DNA of 64,000 nt from Piezodorus guildinii. Taxonomy: Eukaryota > Arthropoda > Insecta > Hemiptera > Pentatomidae. The stretch is from positions 52,031,313 through 52,095,312 of the forward strand of contig CM041298.1 of assembly GCA_023052935.1 (NCBI GenBank). Reading direction: 5' to 3'. A model generated the notes under the pieces. The model had not been told where the DNA came from, did not search any database, and was given only the letters and a program-made list of their open reading frames with translations. This document shows, in pieces, positions 12,000-24,196 of the stretch. Made by a program: the position numbers and the translations under genes. The stretch's first letter is position 1; every line of letters begins with the position of its first letter.

Positions 12000-14560
12000 A
12001 TATTTTTTTTTAAACTTCATGAATAGAATAATAAACTTTATACTGGGATAATAGCCCCTAGGAATAACACATAACAACTTGCGTTTCTCCTAATGTAAAT
12101 GTTTCACCAAAAAGCCTCGATAGAGCCTCCGTGAAGGAAGTTGGTGGAAGCCAGCTTTCAGAATTTTTAATTTTAGGTCTGAAATTGCTAAAACTGCAGA
12201 AAAGTCGCGCTAGGCAAATTTCATTTGTATGGAACTTTGGTTTCATCTGAATTGGATTGTTTATTTTATGGTATATTTTATGATTATTCAATTTTGACAA
12301 TAGCCAGTGGATTTTGCAAGCATGCAACTTGCTTTCTGAAATCAAATTTCTCAATAAAGGATCTATGTGTTAACTTTTTTTATATAAACAACTAAAAATA
12401 ATAACTGGCCACTATTAATTATATTAAATTTATATATTCTTGAGTAACCAAAAGAAAAATTAAAAATAATGGCAAGATGTCGACATTAGGAGCATATTAA
12501 TGAAAAAATAAATTAAAAAAGAATGAAAATAAATTAAACTTTTACACATCATCAAAATATTAAACACATTTCACCTCAAATTGTTTGTTAAAATCAAATC
12601 AACAAACATATGTTTGGAAAGCATTGAAAAAGGAAGGGTTCGAATGAGGATATGGAAGAGTAACAAAGATAAACCTATCGAATCAAATATTAAAAAAAAA
12701 AAAAATTGCATTGCATTATTATATACTAAAGGCAGGAGGTTTTTCTGTTAAATTAATTTTAAAGATTCAAAAAATAGTTTGGCATCAAAATTTTAATTTA
12801 TTTCCCCGAAAGTCGTTCACCCAACCTAGACTGAAAAGAAGCTGAACGAGGAATCTTCTTATTTAGATATATTTTTTTAAAACTATATCAGTAATATTAT
12901 AAGGTCAAATTAGTAAAATGCACAAAAAGAAATGTTAAATGGACATTTCCGTGAATATAATTATAGCAAATGTTCCACGTGTGACAAAAAAAACATGCTG
13001 TAAAAAAAATTATGAATAAACCTGTTGTGTAATTACTCAAAGCCACCTATATTTTCTACTGCACGAGTAAACCTTTTTTTCCTAGAAAAAAAAGCATACT
13101 TCTGCTCCTAGGAGCATTATGGAATCAATAAAATTAATTTACATTAAAATTATATCATCGTTAATAGTTTTTCCCAGTATCTATCTTGCTCAACTCAATT
13201 ATGTTGATCATGAAGTAGTAAATTTCAATAAAACAACATGTTTATTTTATGCCTACTATTCAGTGCTAAGATCAACTAATGATCAATTACTGGAATGATA
13301 AATATTGTTAAAAGGTCTTGATAATATGATTCGCCTTCAATAACCCTCATTATAGCGCCTAGATTGTAGTGCAAGTATAGCCATTCCGGGCTTCACGGCT
13401 GTAATTATCGAGAGTTACGCAATAAACTCATCGTAACTATCGTTTGTTTCGTTTTGTTTTTTAGTCTGTACTTTCAAACTTGAGAGAAATGTATTATTTT
13501 CAAGGGCAAACCTTTTTTACATAAATGAATTATGTTGCGTTATACAAAGTACACCCGTTTCTATAGCAGCTTTTTTGAACGGATTCTACTTTTTGTTTAT
13601 AAAGCAGCGGAAATTTAAAGTTTTTACATATTTAGAATATACAACGATTTTGGTTTTCTTTAAAATCAACCATTAAGGATTTTTTCAAAATAAAAATTGA
13701 ACATGCAGTTGAATATAATAATAATAATAGGAAAAAAAAATTAAAATGTGTAAATTATTATATATATATCTGTTAACAAATGTTAAGTTAGAATTTATTA
13801 ATATCATGTTAAAGAAGGTGTAAAACACATTAACTTAACAAAAAGCAGTTCGTCCGTATTCACCTTGTATGCGAAGTTTAAGGGAACATTTATTGCAATA
13901 GCCTATCTCTTTATCAGTGTAGTTTTTTCTGAAATAGTTGTAGGTTTGAGATGAAACCTATTGAGGTATATTTCAAATATTATTAATTCAACCAAAAATT
14001 AAAAACAAAATGAATTTAATACATAAGTTTCCAGAAAAATGGTAAAATCTATTAATTATTCGACTCATTCACAATAAATCAAAACATAAAACGTTAGCCC
14101 TTAGGAGAATTGACTGATCTGTTTACAACGAAAACAGATTTCTCTGACCGACAAATTACTCCACTTAGGCCAGACTTCTAGTAAAGTATCATCTTGAGCC
14201 TGTATATGAAAATGAAACTAAGTGAGAACCAAACACAAACATATACTTCAACAAATTTGAACATACTTAAGACGTAGGCAGGATTTTCGTAAGGGAGTGT
14301 GGGTTGAAAATCGTTAGGAGAGCCAAGTTGCTAAAAATATAATATATTTTTTTCAAACACTACGCGTATTAATTTTAAATTTAAGTAAGTGCTTAGAAGT
14401 GAAAACATATTTTTTCTCTGTATCTTATTTTGGTTATTTGTCTTTTATTTAACAGGGGAAAGCCGATCTATCTCCGGCTTCGCTTATGAACTTACTTCTC
14501 ACAAATATCATAAATATAAAAGCTCTCAAAACTTTCGATGATTCAGATTACCTCTCAATA
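12000..14560. other. AT-rich DNA; tiny LINE C-terminus relic at about 12817-12860
   Basis: Mostly AT-rich sequence without gene signals. At about 12817-12860 (plus strand) 'cctagactgaaaagaagctg' resembles the codons for the RRLKRSW motif that ends Jockey-type ORF2, so this may be a last relic of such an element. The minus-strand frame at 12058-12354 shows no family resemblance and is probably chance. Confidence 0.4.
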
Positions 14561-14565
14561 GAGCG

Positions 14566-14715
14566 GGAGTATCCCAGTGGGTAGGGCACTGATCCGTGGA
14601 TCGATTGTCAAAGGACTTACCCAGCTTTCATAAAGTGGGTACCTAAATATCGGCTAATAAACCTGGCTGTTGAAAGTGATCACGGCCAAATCCTAGCAAC
14701 AATACGGATAACAAT
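14566..14715 (+). mobile_element. tRNA-derived SINE, family SINE-A, partial
   Basis: The head 'gggagtatcccagtgggtag' followed by 'ggcactgatcc' mirrors the box-A region of the better copy at 63673. The block 'acccagctttcataaagtgg' with 'gtacctaaatatcgg' and 'gtgatcacggcc' matches its body. The box-B area is decayed. Non-coding. Confidence 0.65.
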
Positions 14716-15689
14716 TTTAATGATTTTCCTAACAATTAAAGTAAGTGTAGCAAGAAAAAGTTGTTTAAAAAATAAATTATTGGGGAATCATGATAATTTG
14801 ATAATTATATATATTTAATAATTTATTTATATACAAAGTAATTATAAAATTACCTCTTATAATTATATAACCTCTTATAAAATTAATATTTATCATATTT
14901 TTTTTTTCATTATCAGATAGTGTTATCAAACCAGACGCAACTATAAAAAATCTCCATTAATCTGTTGGGTAATGGACCAATAATTACACAAATAAACAAT
15001 TACCGACTAGTCATCACGACTTCTGTCTGAATCGAGAATAAAATAAAATAAAACTTCTCGTTAGTAGAAGGGAGGATAATTATTATAATTTTCAAATCGA
15101 GAGTTATTTAGCATTTTAAATGGCTGTGATATGCGGCTGGGGAAACATATAATTGGTCGAATCATTCGATGGATATTTCTTAGCCTGTCCTTGGCTCTCG
15201 GTCGATGAAGAGATTTTCTGTAACACGAGGCACACACTGATGCAAATTCTTCTGCTTTATCTTAAAGTATAATCTCATATTATTATTTATTAGTGGTCAT
15301 TTGGATCTCGGATATGTGAGGCCTTGGTTTCGTAAACATACTTACCTATTTCGGACGTCCTTCTTCATAGATGTTCCCACGATTTTATCAAAATGTTCAA
15401 TGTGCGTTCATTAATTATTGTAATTATTATCTATCAGCGAATTAGGTAAGTCACGCAATAAAGTCGGGCAAAACGAAACAGGCGATGGTTAAGCTTGTTG
15501 TTAGAATCACGCGTTATTTGTTAGGCAAAATAGACAGCGAACCTTAATTGCAGGGAAAGATTAAGAAGTAGATGGGAAAACATGTAGCCAAGATAGGTTG
15601 CGGCGTGCATACTATTAATATAATTACTATTCATATTGTTACTTAGTATATCTATTTAACCTTTACCGTATTCAGGCCACCGATTATAT

Positions 15690-15905
15690 TATTCTGGTAC
15701 AAACCAATGTCAGATTCATTCCATACAAAAATCTTGGTTATGCCGTCTTTGGGAGGGAACTTAAAACGCCCCGAGCCTGTGCAATGTCAGGTACTCGCCT
15801 AAGGTCCCTATCCTAATTAAACCTGGATTTGCGAAATTCAAGACTCCTATAGTAGCATCGTCTAATTAGACGTAGTAGTATAAAATGACGTTAAAAAGTA
15901 AACAG
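15690..15905 (+). mobile_element. SINE-B, 5'-truncated
   Basis: Body blocks typical of SINE-B occur in order: 'aaaaatcttggttatgccgt', 'cccgagcctgtgcaatgtca', 'ctatcctaattaaacctgga' and 'aaaatgacgttaaaaagtaa'. The tRNA-like head is missing or unrecognisable. Non-coding. Confidence 0.75.
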
Positions 15906-16589
15906 TCATCACGACCCTGAAACAAACGAAATATAAAGAAATATGTTACCTCATTGGCAGGATCATCGCATTTTCTCTACCGCGGTTTGCTAATTCTCAA
16001 ACTTTATACATTTTTTTTCGATATCTTAAAAGTTATAGCCATATATATGTGTAAAATTAAAAAAAAAAAATGTAATATTTATAAATTAATTAGAAAACAC
16101 TCTAAAATGTTTTTTTTTTTTTTTTGTTTTTTTACGTACAAAAATAACTGATTTATTGAATTAAAACATTTTTAATAGGCCGTCATTTTAAAACTAATCA
16201 GCTGATAATAACGTCGAGGTGTAAAGTTCATTGCATGACGCCCTGATATTTTTGTACCAATATCAAAAAAAAATTCGATCCAGTAGTTTAGGAAAAAGCC
16301 ACAGGCGGCAGACAGGCGGATTTTTTTTTAATTCGTTATTCGGGTTCTACGTATCATTAAACATAAGAATTCAAAATTTTCAGGAGAGTAATTTTTTTGT
16401 TGTTATTAGATTACAAGGTTCATTATTGAAGAGAATAGACCAACATATTGTAGTGCTTTAAATTATATTTGTAGTGCTTGTTACTTTGTATATATATTTA
16501 ACATTTATTTTATTTTGGCCACTTATTATGGTATATAATAATGTTAATATTCGTAATTCTGGAGTTCTGCGTAGCTTGAAACATAAGAC

Positions 16590-16591
<2 letters not shown>

Positions 16592-16639
<48 letters not shown>
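16592..16639. repeat. (AT)n microsatellite
   Basis: Nearly perfect AT dinucleotide run. Similar runs occur at about 26508-26545, 26973-27034, 46468-46506, 53071-53103 and 56476-56510. Confidence 0.9.
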
Positions 16640-16644
<5 letters not shown>

Positions 16645-16869
16645 GAAGTAATTCAAATAAGAAGATAAAGTAAATGTAGCTTGAAAAGAATCAAATAAAT
16701 AAATAATTAGCTTAAAAAAAAAATTAAAATATTAGTGAAAAACTAAAATAACAATACCAAAACGAAGTTTCGTTATAGAAACTTTTCTTTACGTCAAAAT
16801 AAAAAAAAATAAAATAGTAAAAACTTCTTGCAACATTCCATATTTTGAGCTAAAATTCTATTCCTTACC

Positions 16870-17290
16870 TCCTGTTCCTTTGCTAATCGAATACCATTCT
16901 TTTTGTTATACAACACCTCTCACAGACGGCTCGTTGGACATCATCGGCCGGTAGATCCTTCCCGAAGAAACCTCGTTAAGATTACAACTCCCCCCGCTCG
17001 TCGAGGAATAGCAGAAATCAATCAAGAATAATAACACGGGCGCTGAGGGGGAGCACGAGGGCCGCGCTGACCGGGTTCTAATAGCCGCGATTAGGATCGC
17101 CTCGACACGGAGCGCCTAACGGGCTCCTTGGCGTGCGGGGTCGAAGATCGCGCCGTTAATAAACTCTTGTTAATTGCATTTAGCGACTTAATTATTGTCC
17201 CGGCAAAGGCTCAGGTCCACTTTCTCCAGCTGATCCCATCACCACTTCAGCTAACGGCCGTTTACTAGCTTCTATTAAAATAGTATCAGG
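16870..17290. other. G+C-rich island with homeodomain/POU-like sites
   Basis: A strong composition change sets this apart: G+C-rich blocks ('gagggggagcacgagggccg', 'gacacggagcgcctaacggg') pass into 'gttaattgcatttagcgact' and 'taattattgtcccgg'. The last two contain TAATT/ATTGCAT words resembling homeodomain and POU sites. No open reading frame of protein-like sequence spans it and it is single copy in the window. It resembles a conserved non-coding regulatory element, but that cannot be shown without another genome. Confidence 0.4.
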
Positions 17291-18654
17291 TAGTTAGTTC
17301 GCGAGGGGAGAAAAAACGCTGTTTTTGCTTTATTTGGTACCGCAAAGCATCTAGTAACCCGCTAACACTGCACTTGAAATCAGTCAATTAATTTTTTTTA
17401 TATAGTTCTATAAGTTTATCTTTTCGTAGAGGTTTCTTCTAACCTCAGCATCTTGAAGTGTTACTGTATATTGCTAAAGAAGACTGATCTATTCCAAAAT
17501 AACAAGCTCTTCGCTGGATCAGGAATTACCATTATTAATAAATAACTACCGTACCTTGGAACTAAGTTTCCAAAACCCTATAATAAGAAATGTATTGGGA
17601 TCAGCAACTATGAAAAGGATGAAGCCGCATCAACTTATCCAGTTTTTGGTTCCCCCAACAGTGCCGGGTTATATCAAAATAACCCATATACATTTTTTTT
17701 ATTCCTTAAAATCATACATAAACCCACTGTTTCGGACTTTAAAGCTATCAACATCCCCTGTGAAGCTGCAACAGTCTGTGCTTGCGGGCTAAGCTCTCAT
17801 TTTTATAAGAAACCTAACCTAAAAGGGAAATCAAATATAAGATGCACCCAAGCATCTAGCAACAACTTCTTATAATGTAGAAAGCTAAGAAAATTGGAAT
17901 TATATCAAAATGGTTAAACTCTGTACAATTTCATGAATAAATATGGGATTTCTAAAAATGAGAAAAGAAAGTTTCATCCCATCTATCTACCCTTCCCATT
18001 TTCGGATATCCGTATTATATAAGTTGAGTGTGTCCCAGGAGTGTCTTCCACATCAAGGCTGAAATAAGAGAATGAATAATTATTCTTTCATAGTCGGGGT
18101 TCCAACACGGGAACAGAACTGTAGTGTATCTATTATAATACGCCGCACCCGTGTCGATAAACATGCTCTAATGCCGGGCTTTTGTATAGATTTTAAATAT
18201 GTTTTGGAAGGAGATAACTAAATAAAAGAACGAAAAAGATAAAATATTTTCAAAGCCCCATAAACTATATAAGATAATACATAGTATTTTTTTGGACGTG
18301 CTTCCTTCACAGCTTCATTTTAAGGATGTTCGGTCATCTACAATGTTATGCGGTTCTTTTTATTAGTAACGTACTTGAAGTGCTGGAGTACACTTTTTAG
18401 CTGTGATCGGGAGATGAAAACTAAAACTTAATACGTTAATTCTAAAAATGTTTGTCTATATCAGTTGTGAGCTTTTAATCGTTATTGTTCCAACTACTTT
18501 TTGACATCTGCGTGGTGGTTGTGCTGGCGTCAGTGTTTGGAAGAGGGTGTTCTATAAGTATTTTAGATAGGAAAATGGATTTATTAAAAACGTATAGTTA
18601 TTACGATAAAAAAAAATCAGGAAAATTTGATTCAGATACCGACACTAATATACC

Positions 18655-18783
18655 TTTTTACTTTCACTTACTATATATAGTAAGGGGAAGTATTGCGATC
18701 GTGAAAATTTTCGAATTCCAGTTTTCAACGGAAATACACGTTTTAAGGTCCCCTGAGTCCAAATAACCAAGTCCCGCAAAAAG

Positions 18784-18824
<41 letters not shown>

Positions 18825-19588
18825 TGTGTGTGTGTGGTAACTCCCGGGCGGAAACGGTAAGTCCTATGAAACTGAAATTTCATATTTAAGACAACTATAC
18901 GCCCGAGACGTGACAACACTTTTTTCATCAAAATGAGCCTATCAGAAGAGGCACTTTATATACCATGCATTTTGCACCTTTTTTCGATTTTCTCAAAAAC
19001 GGTTCCGACGATTTTGATTAAACTCGCTATATCGATGTAAAATTTAATGGGCTTTAATATCATATAGGTTTTATTTAGATAAAAATGGTCTGACAGGGCT
19101 TAAATGCCGATATTTTAAATTTTCTTCCCCTAAAGTACCTTTAATTTTGTAGATTCAATAATAATAACTAGATTATCTTGTTAACGCTGATGAAAAACTG
19201 GTAAATATATAAATTGAATAAATTCGATACCCAACTAAAGGAGAAAACAGAAAAAATATTTTTTTAATGCAATTTTTCGTTTTTGAACATAAGAGCAGTA
19301 ATATACATGTATGATATACCGTTGGAAAGCTAAGGATTTTAGAAAAATTATCATCTCATACACAAGCTTTTAAAAGGGAATAGAGAGTGATGAAATGAAC
19401 ATAAAACTAACTGATTATTTTAGATAATAATATAATTGATTTTTGAATCAAACACATGTTTCTATAGAAATTTAATTTAATTAATTCCTTAATAATTTCA
19501 CGTATTTTTATCTCTTACTGTATTTGAAAATTCTTTCATTGATTTTAAAAATGGAGGTAAGTGAAAGTCATGTGTTGCCCGCACCAGA
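18655..19588 (-). mobile_element. Helitron-like (HINE-type) element, copy H2
   Basis: This is the reverse-orientation twin of H1. ACTTTCACTTAC at 18660-18671 overlaps the palindrome CTTACTATATATAGTAAG. The TG/CA microsatellite lies at about 18785-18835, GTAAGTGAAAGT at 19557-19568, and the element ends (reverse complement) ...GCACCAGA at 19588. Apart from microsatellite length and a few substitutions it matches H1 and H3, so this family moved recently. The small reading frames inside it (for example across the microsatellite) are not genes. Confidence 0.75.
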
Positions 19589-19589
19589 T

Positions 19590-20300
19590 TTTTTTATTCC
19601 CAATACGAATGAATTTCTTATTCTATAGTGGAACAACACATAAGTTTCGCCACTTCCAAGATAACTCATACAAACTAACTGTAGCCGGCAGATACTTCCC
19701 AACAAGATTAATGCAGCAACAAATCGGCAACAAGCTATCGGTGCAACATAGAAGGGTCCGTGGATTTCAATAGCGTCCAATTTAAGGCGACGACCAGCTG
19801 CCGTGACACGTGGCTATTTTTTTAGTTGTTTTTTTTTACGGTTTTTCAAAAAAGGAACTACCGTTTTGTCGGGGTTTACCCCATTTCGGTCCTCCTCACC
19901 CCTCCGGCTGCAGGGACGTTTCTTTAATTCCTATTTTGTCCCCTAAAACGTTGGATCCGTAGCATCTGCACAGTTGTGACAACCTGTGGCAAAGGGGTGG
20001 CACTCCACGTGGTTCCTATTCTCTTCCAGTCTCCCTTCGTCTCCTTTAGACCCTAGTTACATACTTTTTTACCGCATCTGCGAAGGGTGAGGGGTAAACT
20101 AACCCCCTTTGTTTACTGATTCGATTAATAAGAAAATAACCATTAAATATCTTTAAAAAAAAAACAAGGAAAAAATGGATAACAATAGTAAAGTTGATTC
20201 TACAACCCTTTGACAAATTCATCCTCACCATGAAATTACTACGCACCCTTTTCAACAAACTACAACTCATCGCAGGTAACAATAGTCTATAATCCGACAA
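19590..20300. other. Unassigned, moderately G+C-rich DNA
   Basis: Sequence between the Helitron-like copy and the next SINE contains mixed-composition stretches (for example 'ctccggctgcagggacg' near 19903). Two overlapping ~70-codon frames on opposite strands at 19561-19780 have no family resemblance. I cannot identify the segment. Confidence 0.3.
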
Positions 20301-20464
20301 TAGCTGATATCTTAATCAGAAAATAAAAATTACTAACCAATAATCAACACCATCTATTTCTATCAATAAAGATTTCCACCATCTGTTTATTATTGTTTAC
20401 TATTTTGTAAATTATATTTGTATCGATTTTAAATTCAATATTACTATATTATGGATGTCACTTT

Positions 20465-20645
20465 AAATTATTATGGGTTCAGACCCAGGATGTGGCAGAA
20501 TAATTATTTATTCTGTTATTTCGACCGTAGTACGAAAAATAGGACACAACCAGCCTCTATAAAGTGGGCACCCAAAATTGAAGAAAAACCGTTTCCCTAG
20601 AAATAGTACTATTCCCTCCCTATATTTACTCTAATACCTTTTTGA
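20465..20645 (+). mobile_element. SINE-A, 5'-truncated
   Basis: The blocks 'gggttcagacccaggatgtg' (decayed box B), 'attatttattctgttatt', 'cctctataaagtgggcaccc' and 'cctagaaatagtac' match the body of the SINE at 63673-63950 in the same order. A poly-T tract of over 30 bp lies just downstream (about 20657-20690). Non-coding. Confidence 0.75.
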
Positions 20646-20648
20646 GGT

Positions 20649-20691
<43 letters not shown>

Positions 20692-20766
20692 TATTTATTT
20701 TATATCATTATACTTTAATATTTTAGTTTAATTGTTAGTATTTAAATCATCAAATGAGTTTGAAAA

Positions 20767-21445
20767 TTTTTTTTTTTTTTTATTGGTTTCATTTGCCTCT
20801 ACCCCAGAGGGTCATTGGCAAGTTTTGAAAATTATACTCTATTATAATATTTTGTTTCTTTGAGGAACTTGAACAGTTTCATAGCTGATTCCTCTTTGTC
20901 CTCTAAAAGTTTCGTTATAGTCTCCGGTAATTTTAATTTTCGTCTACTTTTTTCAAATAGGGGACAATCCAGTAGGACATGTTTCACTGATTGTAACGTA
21001 TTGTTGCAATGTTCACATGTTGGAGCCTCCAGACCTCTGAGGAGATAGCCATGAGTGAATTTGCAGTGACCTATTCGAAGTCGGCATATTATGGTTTCTT
21101 CTCTTCTTGACTTTCTTGAACTGGTGGTCCAACTTTTACAATCTTGTTTGATTTCAAACAATTTTGACTTGCTTAGTCTCCACTCTCTCTCCCAGTTCTG
21201 GAAGATAACCGTCTTTAGATTAGATGGTTTGTCCAGTCTTCCGTAGTGATTTCTTCTAGCATTGTCGTTGTCTCTGGTATTTCTCCTTGCCTTGCTTTGT
21301 TAGCTGCTCTATCCGCTTCTTCATTGCCCGAAATTCCGCAGTGGGCTGAAACCCAGGCGAAGACTACCTTCACTCCTTTCTGTTTCACTTCCCTCCATGT
21401 GTTTATTATTTCCCGTATTATGGAGTTAATACGAAATGGGCTGTC
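20767..21445 (-). pseudogene. LINE remnant: RNase H domain plus ORF2 C-terminus (I/R1/LOA-type)
   Basis: On the minus strand, from high to low coordinates, the codons at about 21445-21240 read an RNase H C-terminal motif (AWVSAHCGISGNEEADRAAN, the W-x5-GN-x2-AD signature). A frameshift near 21225 follows. Then a 109-codon frame (21161-20832) contains RLRIGHCKFTHGYLL and CEHC-x11-HVLLDC, the Cys/His motif that ends ORF2 in RNase H-bearing LINEs. The 3' UTR ends with '...gaaaccaat' and an A-run (T-run at 20767-20783 on plus). It is 5'-truncated at about 21445, the usual outcome of target-primed reverse transcription. The same 3' end recurs at 53105-53200. It is inactive. Confidence 0.8.
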
Positions 21446-21889
21446 TGGAGTTTGAAATTAAATTCACCTTAAAAAAATATTATGATAATTTAAAATAGAA
21501 TATTTTTGATAAATAGAAATATATTTTTATTTTACTGAATTAATTATAGCTACAATAAAAAAAACATTTGAATCTTGGATAAAATGAAATATAATATATA
21601 TAATGATTAACAATGGCTTCATTTTCTGAAAATATAATTATATAAAAAATGCATACTCTTTCTATTGTTCTAATTATTCTTCTATTGTTTTAAAGAAGAA
21701 ACACAATTTATAAAAATATATATTTGCATAACAAGATAAATTTTGTATTATGATGAATATGTTGTAATTGGAGCAACAATAAATAAGCCATTTTGCTCTC
21801 CACTATATATATTGATTTTTTTTTTAGCATCTTATTGCAATATCTTAAGATAGTTATAGATTGATTTTATCAAATGTTCAAATATCTAG

Positions 21890-23179
21890 ATATGTAAAAG
21901 TAAAAACTTAATTTTCGGTTATATTTACAACTGCATCCTACGCACCACCTATTTTCCTCTGTTATGGAAACATTCCACTATCATTCTTTTTCTAAAACCA
22001 GGCAAACCTTCCAACAACACTTCATCCTACAGGCCTATTAGTCTACTCCCCATCCTCTCAAAAATCTTCGAAAGGCTTCTTCTTAAACGTATCCTACCCA
22101 TATTAGAATCTCAAAATCTTCCTTCCCATCAGTTTGGATTCCGTCCTCAGCATTCCACAGTTCAACAGGGGCTCCGAGTTGTAGACCATATTTCCTCAGC
22201 TCTTGAATGCAAAGAGTATTGTTCTGGTGCGTTTCTGGACATTGCGCAAGCTTTTGACCGGGTATGGCACACTGGATTACTCTTCAAGCTGAAAACCCAT
22301 TTACCCCAGTCTCTATTCCTCATTCTCCGATCCTATCTCTCAAACCGTTCCTTCCGCGTTCGCTGTGGTGTAGAATTTTCTAACCTTTATCCCGTTGAGG
22401 CCGGTGTTCCTCAAGGCAGCGTCTTGGGACCCGTCCTCTACATCCTTTACACTGCTGATATTCCTACACATCCTGATACCTTTCTGGCAACTTTTGCAGA
22501 CGACACCGCCATCCTATCATCCAGTTCCAATCCTGAAACAGCATCCTTAAACCTGCAAAGACACCTTTCTCTTATCGAAGACTGGTGTAATGCTTGGCGC
22601 ATTAAGGTGAACGAAGCCAAATGCAAACACGTAACCTTCACTCTTCGACGAAACTCCTGTCCGCCAGTTTACTTCAATTCCATTCCAATTCCTCCTTCAG
22701 ATACAGTCCGGTATCTTGGCTTACTATTAGACAAAAGATTGACTTGGAACCCACATACAAGACTTAAAAGACAAGAACTCAACCGACGATTAGGACAGTT
22801 ATACCGACTACTCAACAGAAAATCTGAACTTACAGCTGACAACAAATTATTAATCTACAAGACAATACTGAAGCCCATTTGGACCTACGGACTTGAACTG
22901 TGGGGGACAGCTAAACGTACTAACATCAAACGCATTCAATCCTTTCAATCCAAAGTCCTCCGTACAATAGTAAATGCTCCTTATTATGTCTCCAACTATA
23001 CCTTGCACCACGACCTTAATGTTCCATTTATTTCAGACCTAATTCCATCCAAATTTTCCAAATTCCACCAGAACCTATTTCATCATCCTAATCCTCTAGC
23101 TCAATCCCTATCCAGCTCCACTCATCCATACAACCCACCTAGAAGGTTGAAACGGCAGTGGCCCCGCGACCTGTTGTAA
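21890..23179 (+). pseudogene. Jockey-clade LINE ORF2, reverse-transcriptase fragment with intact frame (family J-A)
   Basis: An uninterrupted frame runs 429 codons from the stop at 21887-21889 to the TAA at 23177-23179; recognisable RT sequence begins about 21945. It reads FRPQHST, motif A FLDIAQAFDRVWH, motif B AGVPQGSVLGPVLY, the catalytic FADDTAILSS box, then the thumb (RYLGLLLDKRLTW). The Jockey-type C-terminus PIWTYGLELWGTAK...RRLKRQWPRDLL follows. The endonuclease, the N-terminal half of RT and any ORF1 are missing, so it is a 5'-truncated and non-autonomous copy. It is young enough to keep its frame. No start codon is expected because truncation removed it. Confidence 0.88.
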
Positions 23180-23441
23180 ATACATTGGAGTTCTAGCACT
23201 GGCTAGATTCTCCACTCAATGTGATGTACGTATGAGTGTGTGTATGTGTATATAGGTATAAGTGAATTCTTGACTATTGTATTGATTCATTATTGTGTAT
23301 ATATTTTATTGTAATTTTATTCCGTGTAAATATTGTATGAATGTAGTATGTATGATATCTTTCAGCACTACTATTAATGTCCAAATTGGGACAGATTGTA
23401 ATTTTACTGAATAAAAATTGTTGTTGTTGTTGTTGTTGAAA
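23180..23441 (+). mobile_element. 3' UTR and (TTG)n tail of the J-A LINE
   Basis: Directly after the ORF2 stop comes 'ggctagattctccactcaat', a TG-rich stretch, then 'ttttactgaataaaaa' followed by about seven TTG repeats (to 23441). A diverged copy at 48452-48998 shares the 'actagattctccactcaa' and '...taaataaaatagtttg' phrases. This indicates that the family ends in a short TTG/T-rich repeat and not in poly-A. Confidence 0.75.
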
Positions 23442-23925
23442 TTTTCGGTAAATGAAATAATCTATAAAAAAGAAAAAAACATAATAATAAAAAACAAGAG
23501 GGAAGTTAGTTAACGTTAAAACTTTGGTATATTTCAATTATAAAAAAAAAGTTCGTGAAACACGTATAAAATATTTTAATATGAAATTATGATTTTTCAC
23601 CGAAGATAAAATTATGGAAATTAGCCTACACCAAAAACTCCAATTTACCTTGTCATAATAATAAGCTACATTTATGAAGTGAATTCTCCATACCTTGTTC
23701 CCTCCGAACATTTTTCCCGAATGTCGAACCTAATATAATCAGTTGATCAGGGCATTTTTGAAATTCGTTTTTGTAATAACCCTCATTTGCGCTCGCGAAA
23801 TGGCCGTTGAATAATGTAAAAATCGGAATATTTTCAGTGCTCACATTAATGCAATTTCATTCGAAAAATCCAACGAAACGTGAGGAGGAGGGTGGGTTGG
23901 GGTAAATTTAAAATGATCGAGTGTA

Positions 23926-23989
23926 GGATGTTTCATTAGGTATGGGTACACCCCTACTAATGTTTCATTAGGTATGGGTACACCCCTCG
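23926..23989. repeat. 31-32-bp tandem duplication
   Basis: 'atgtttcattaggtatgggt' plus 'acacccct' appears twice in direct succession (start about 23928 and 23960). The surrounding 300 bp are AT-rich and unassigned; 'aaaaatgtcacaacgccttt' follows the second copy. Confidence 0.85.
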
Positions 23990-24196
23990 AAAAATGTCAC
24001 AACGCCTTTGATTACAAAAGATCGTCGTACATTTTTAAAAATTACAATAGCATTTTAATTTGGATTAGACTGAACATAAATGTACAAATGCTTAATTCTT
24101 AGGTTCATAAAATTGATAAAGTACAAAAAAATAATCCTGACAATTTTTTGATATGTCGTATACAATTATTTTCAAGATATGTACGAATTAAAGGTT

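Noticed and set aside
18485..18931. Frames of 62-93 codons around the TG repeat
   Set aside because: They lie across the Helitron-like end and the microsatellite (HTHTHT translation), and analogous frames are broken in H1 and H3.
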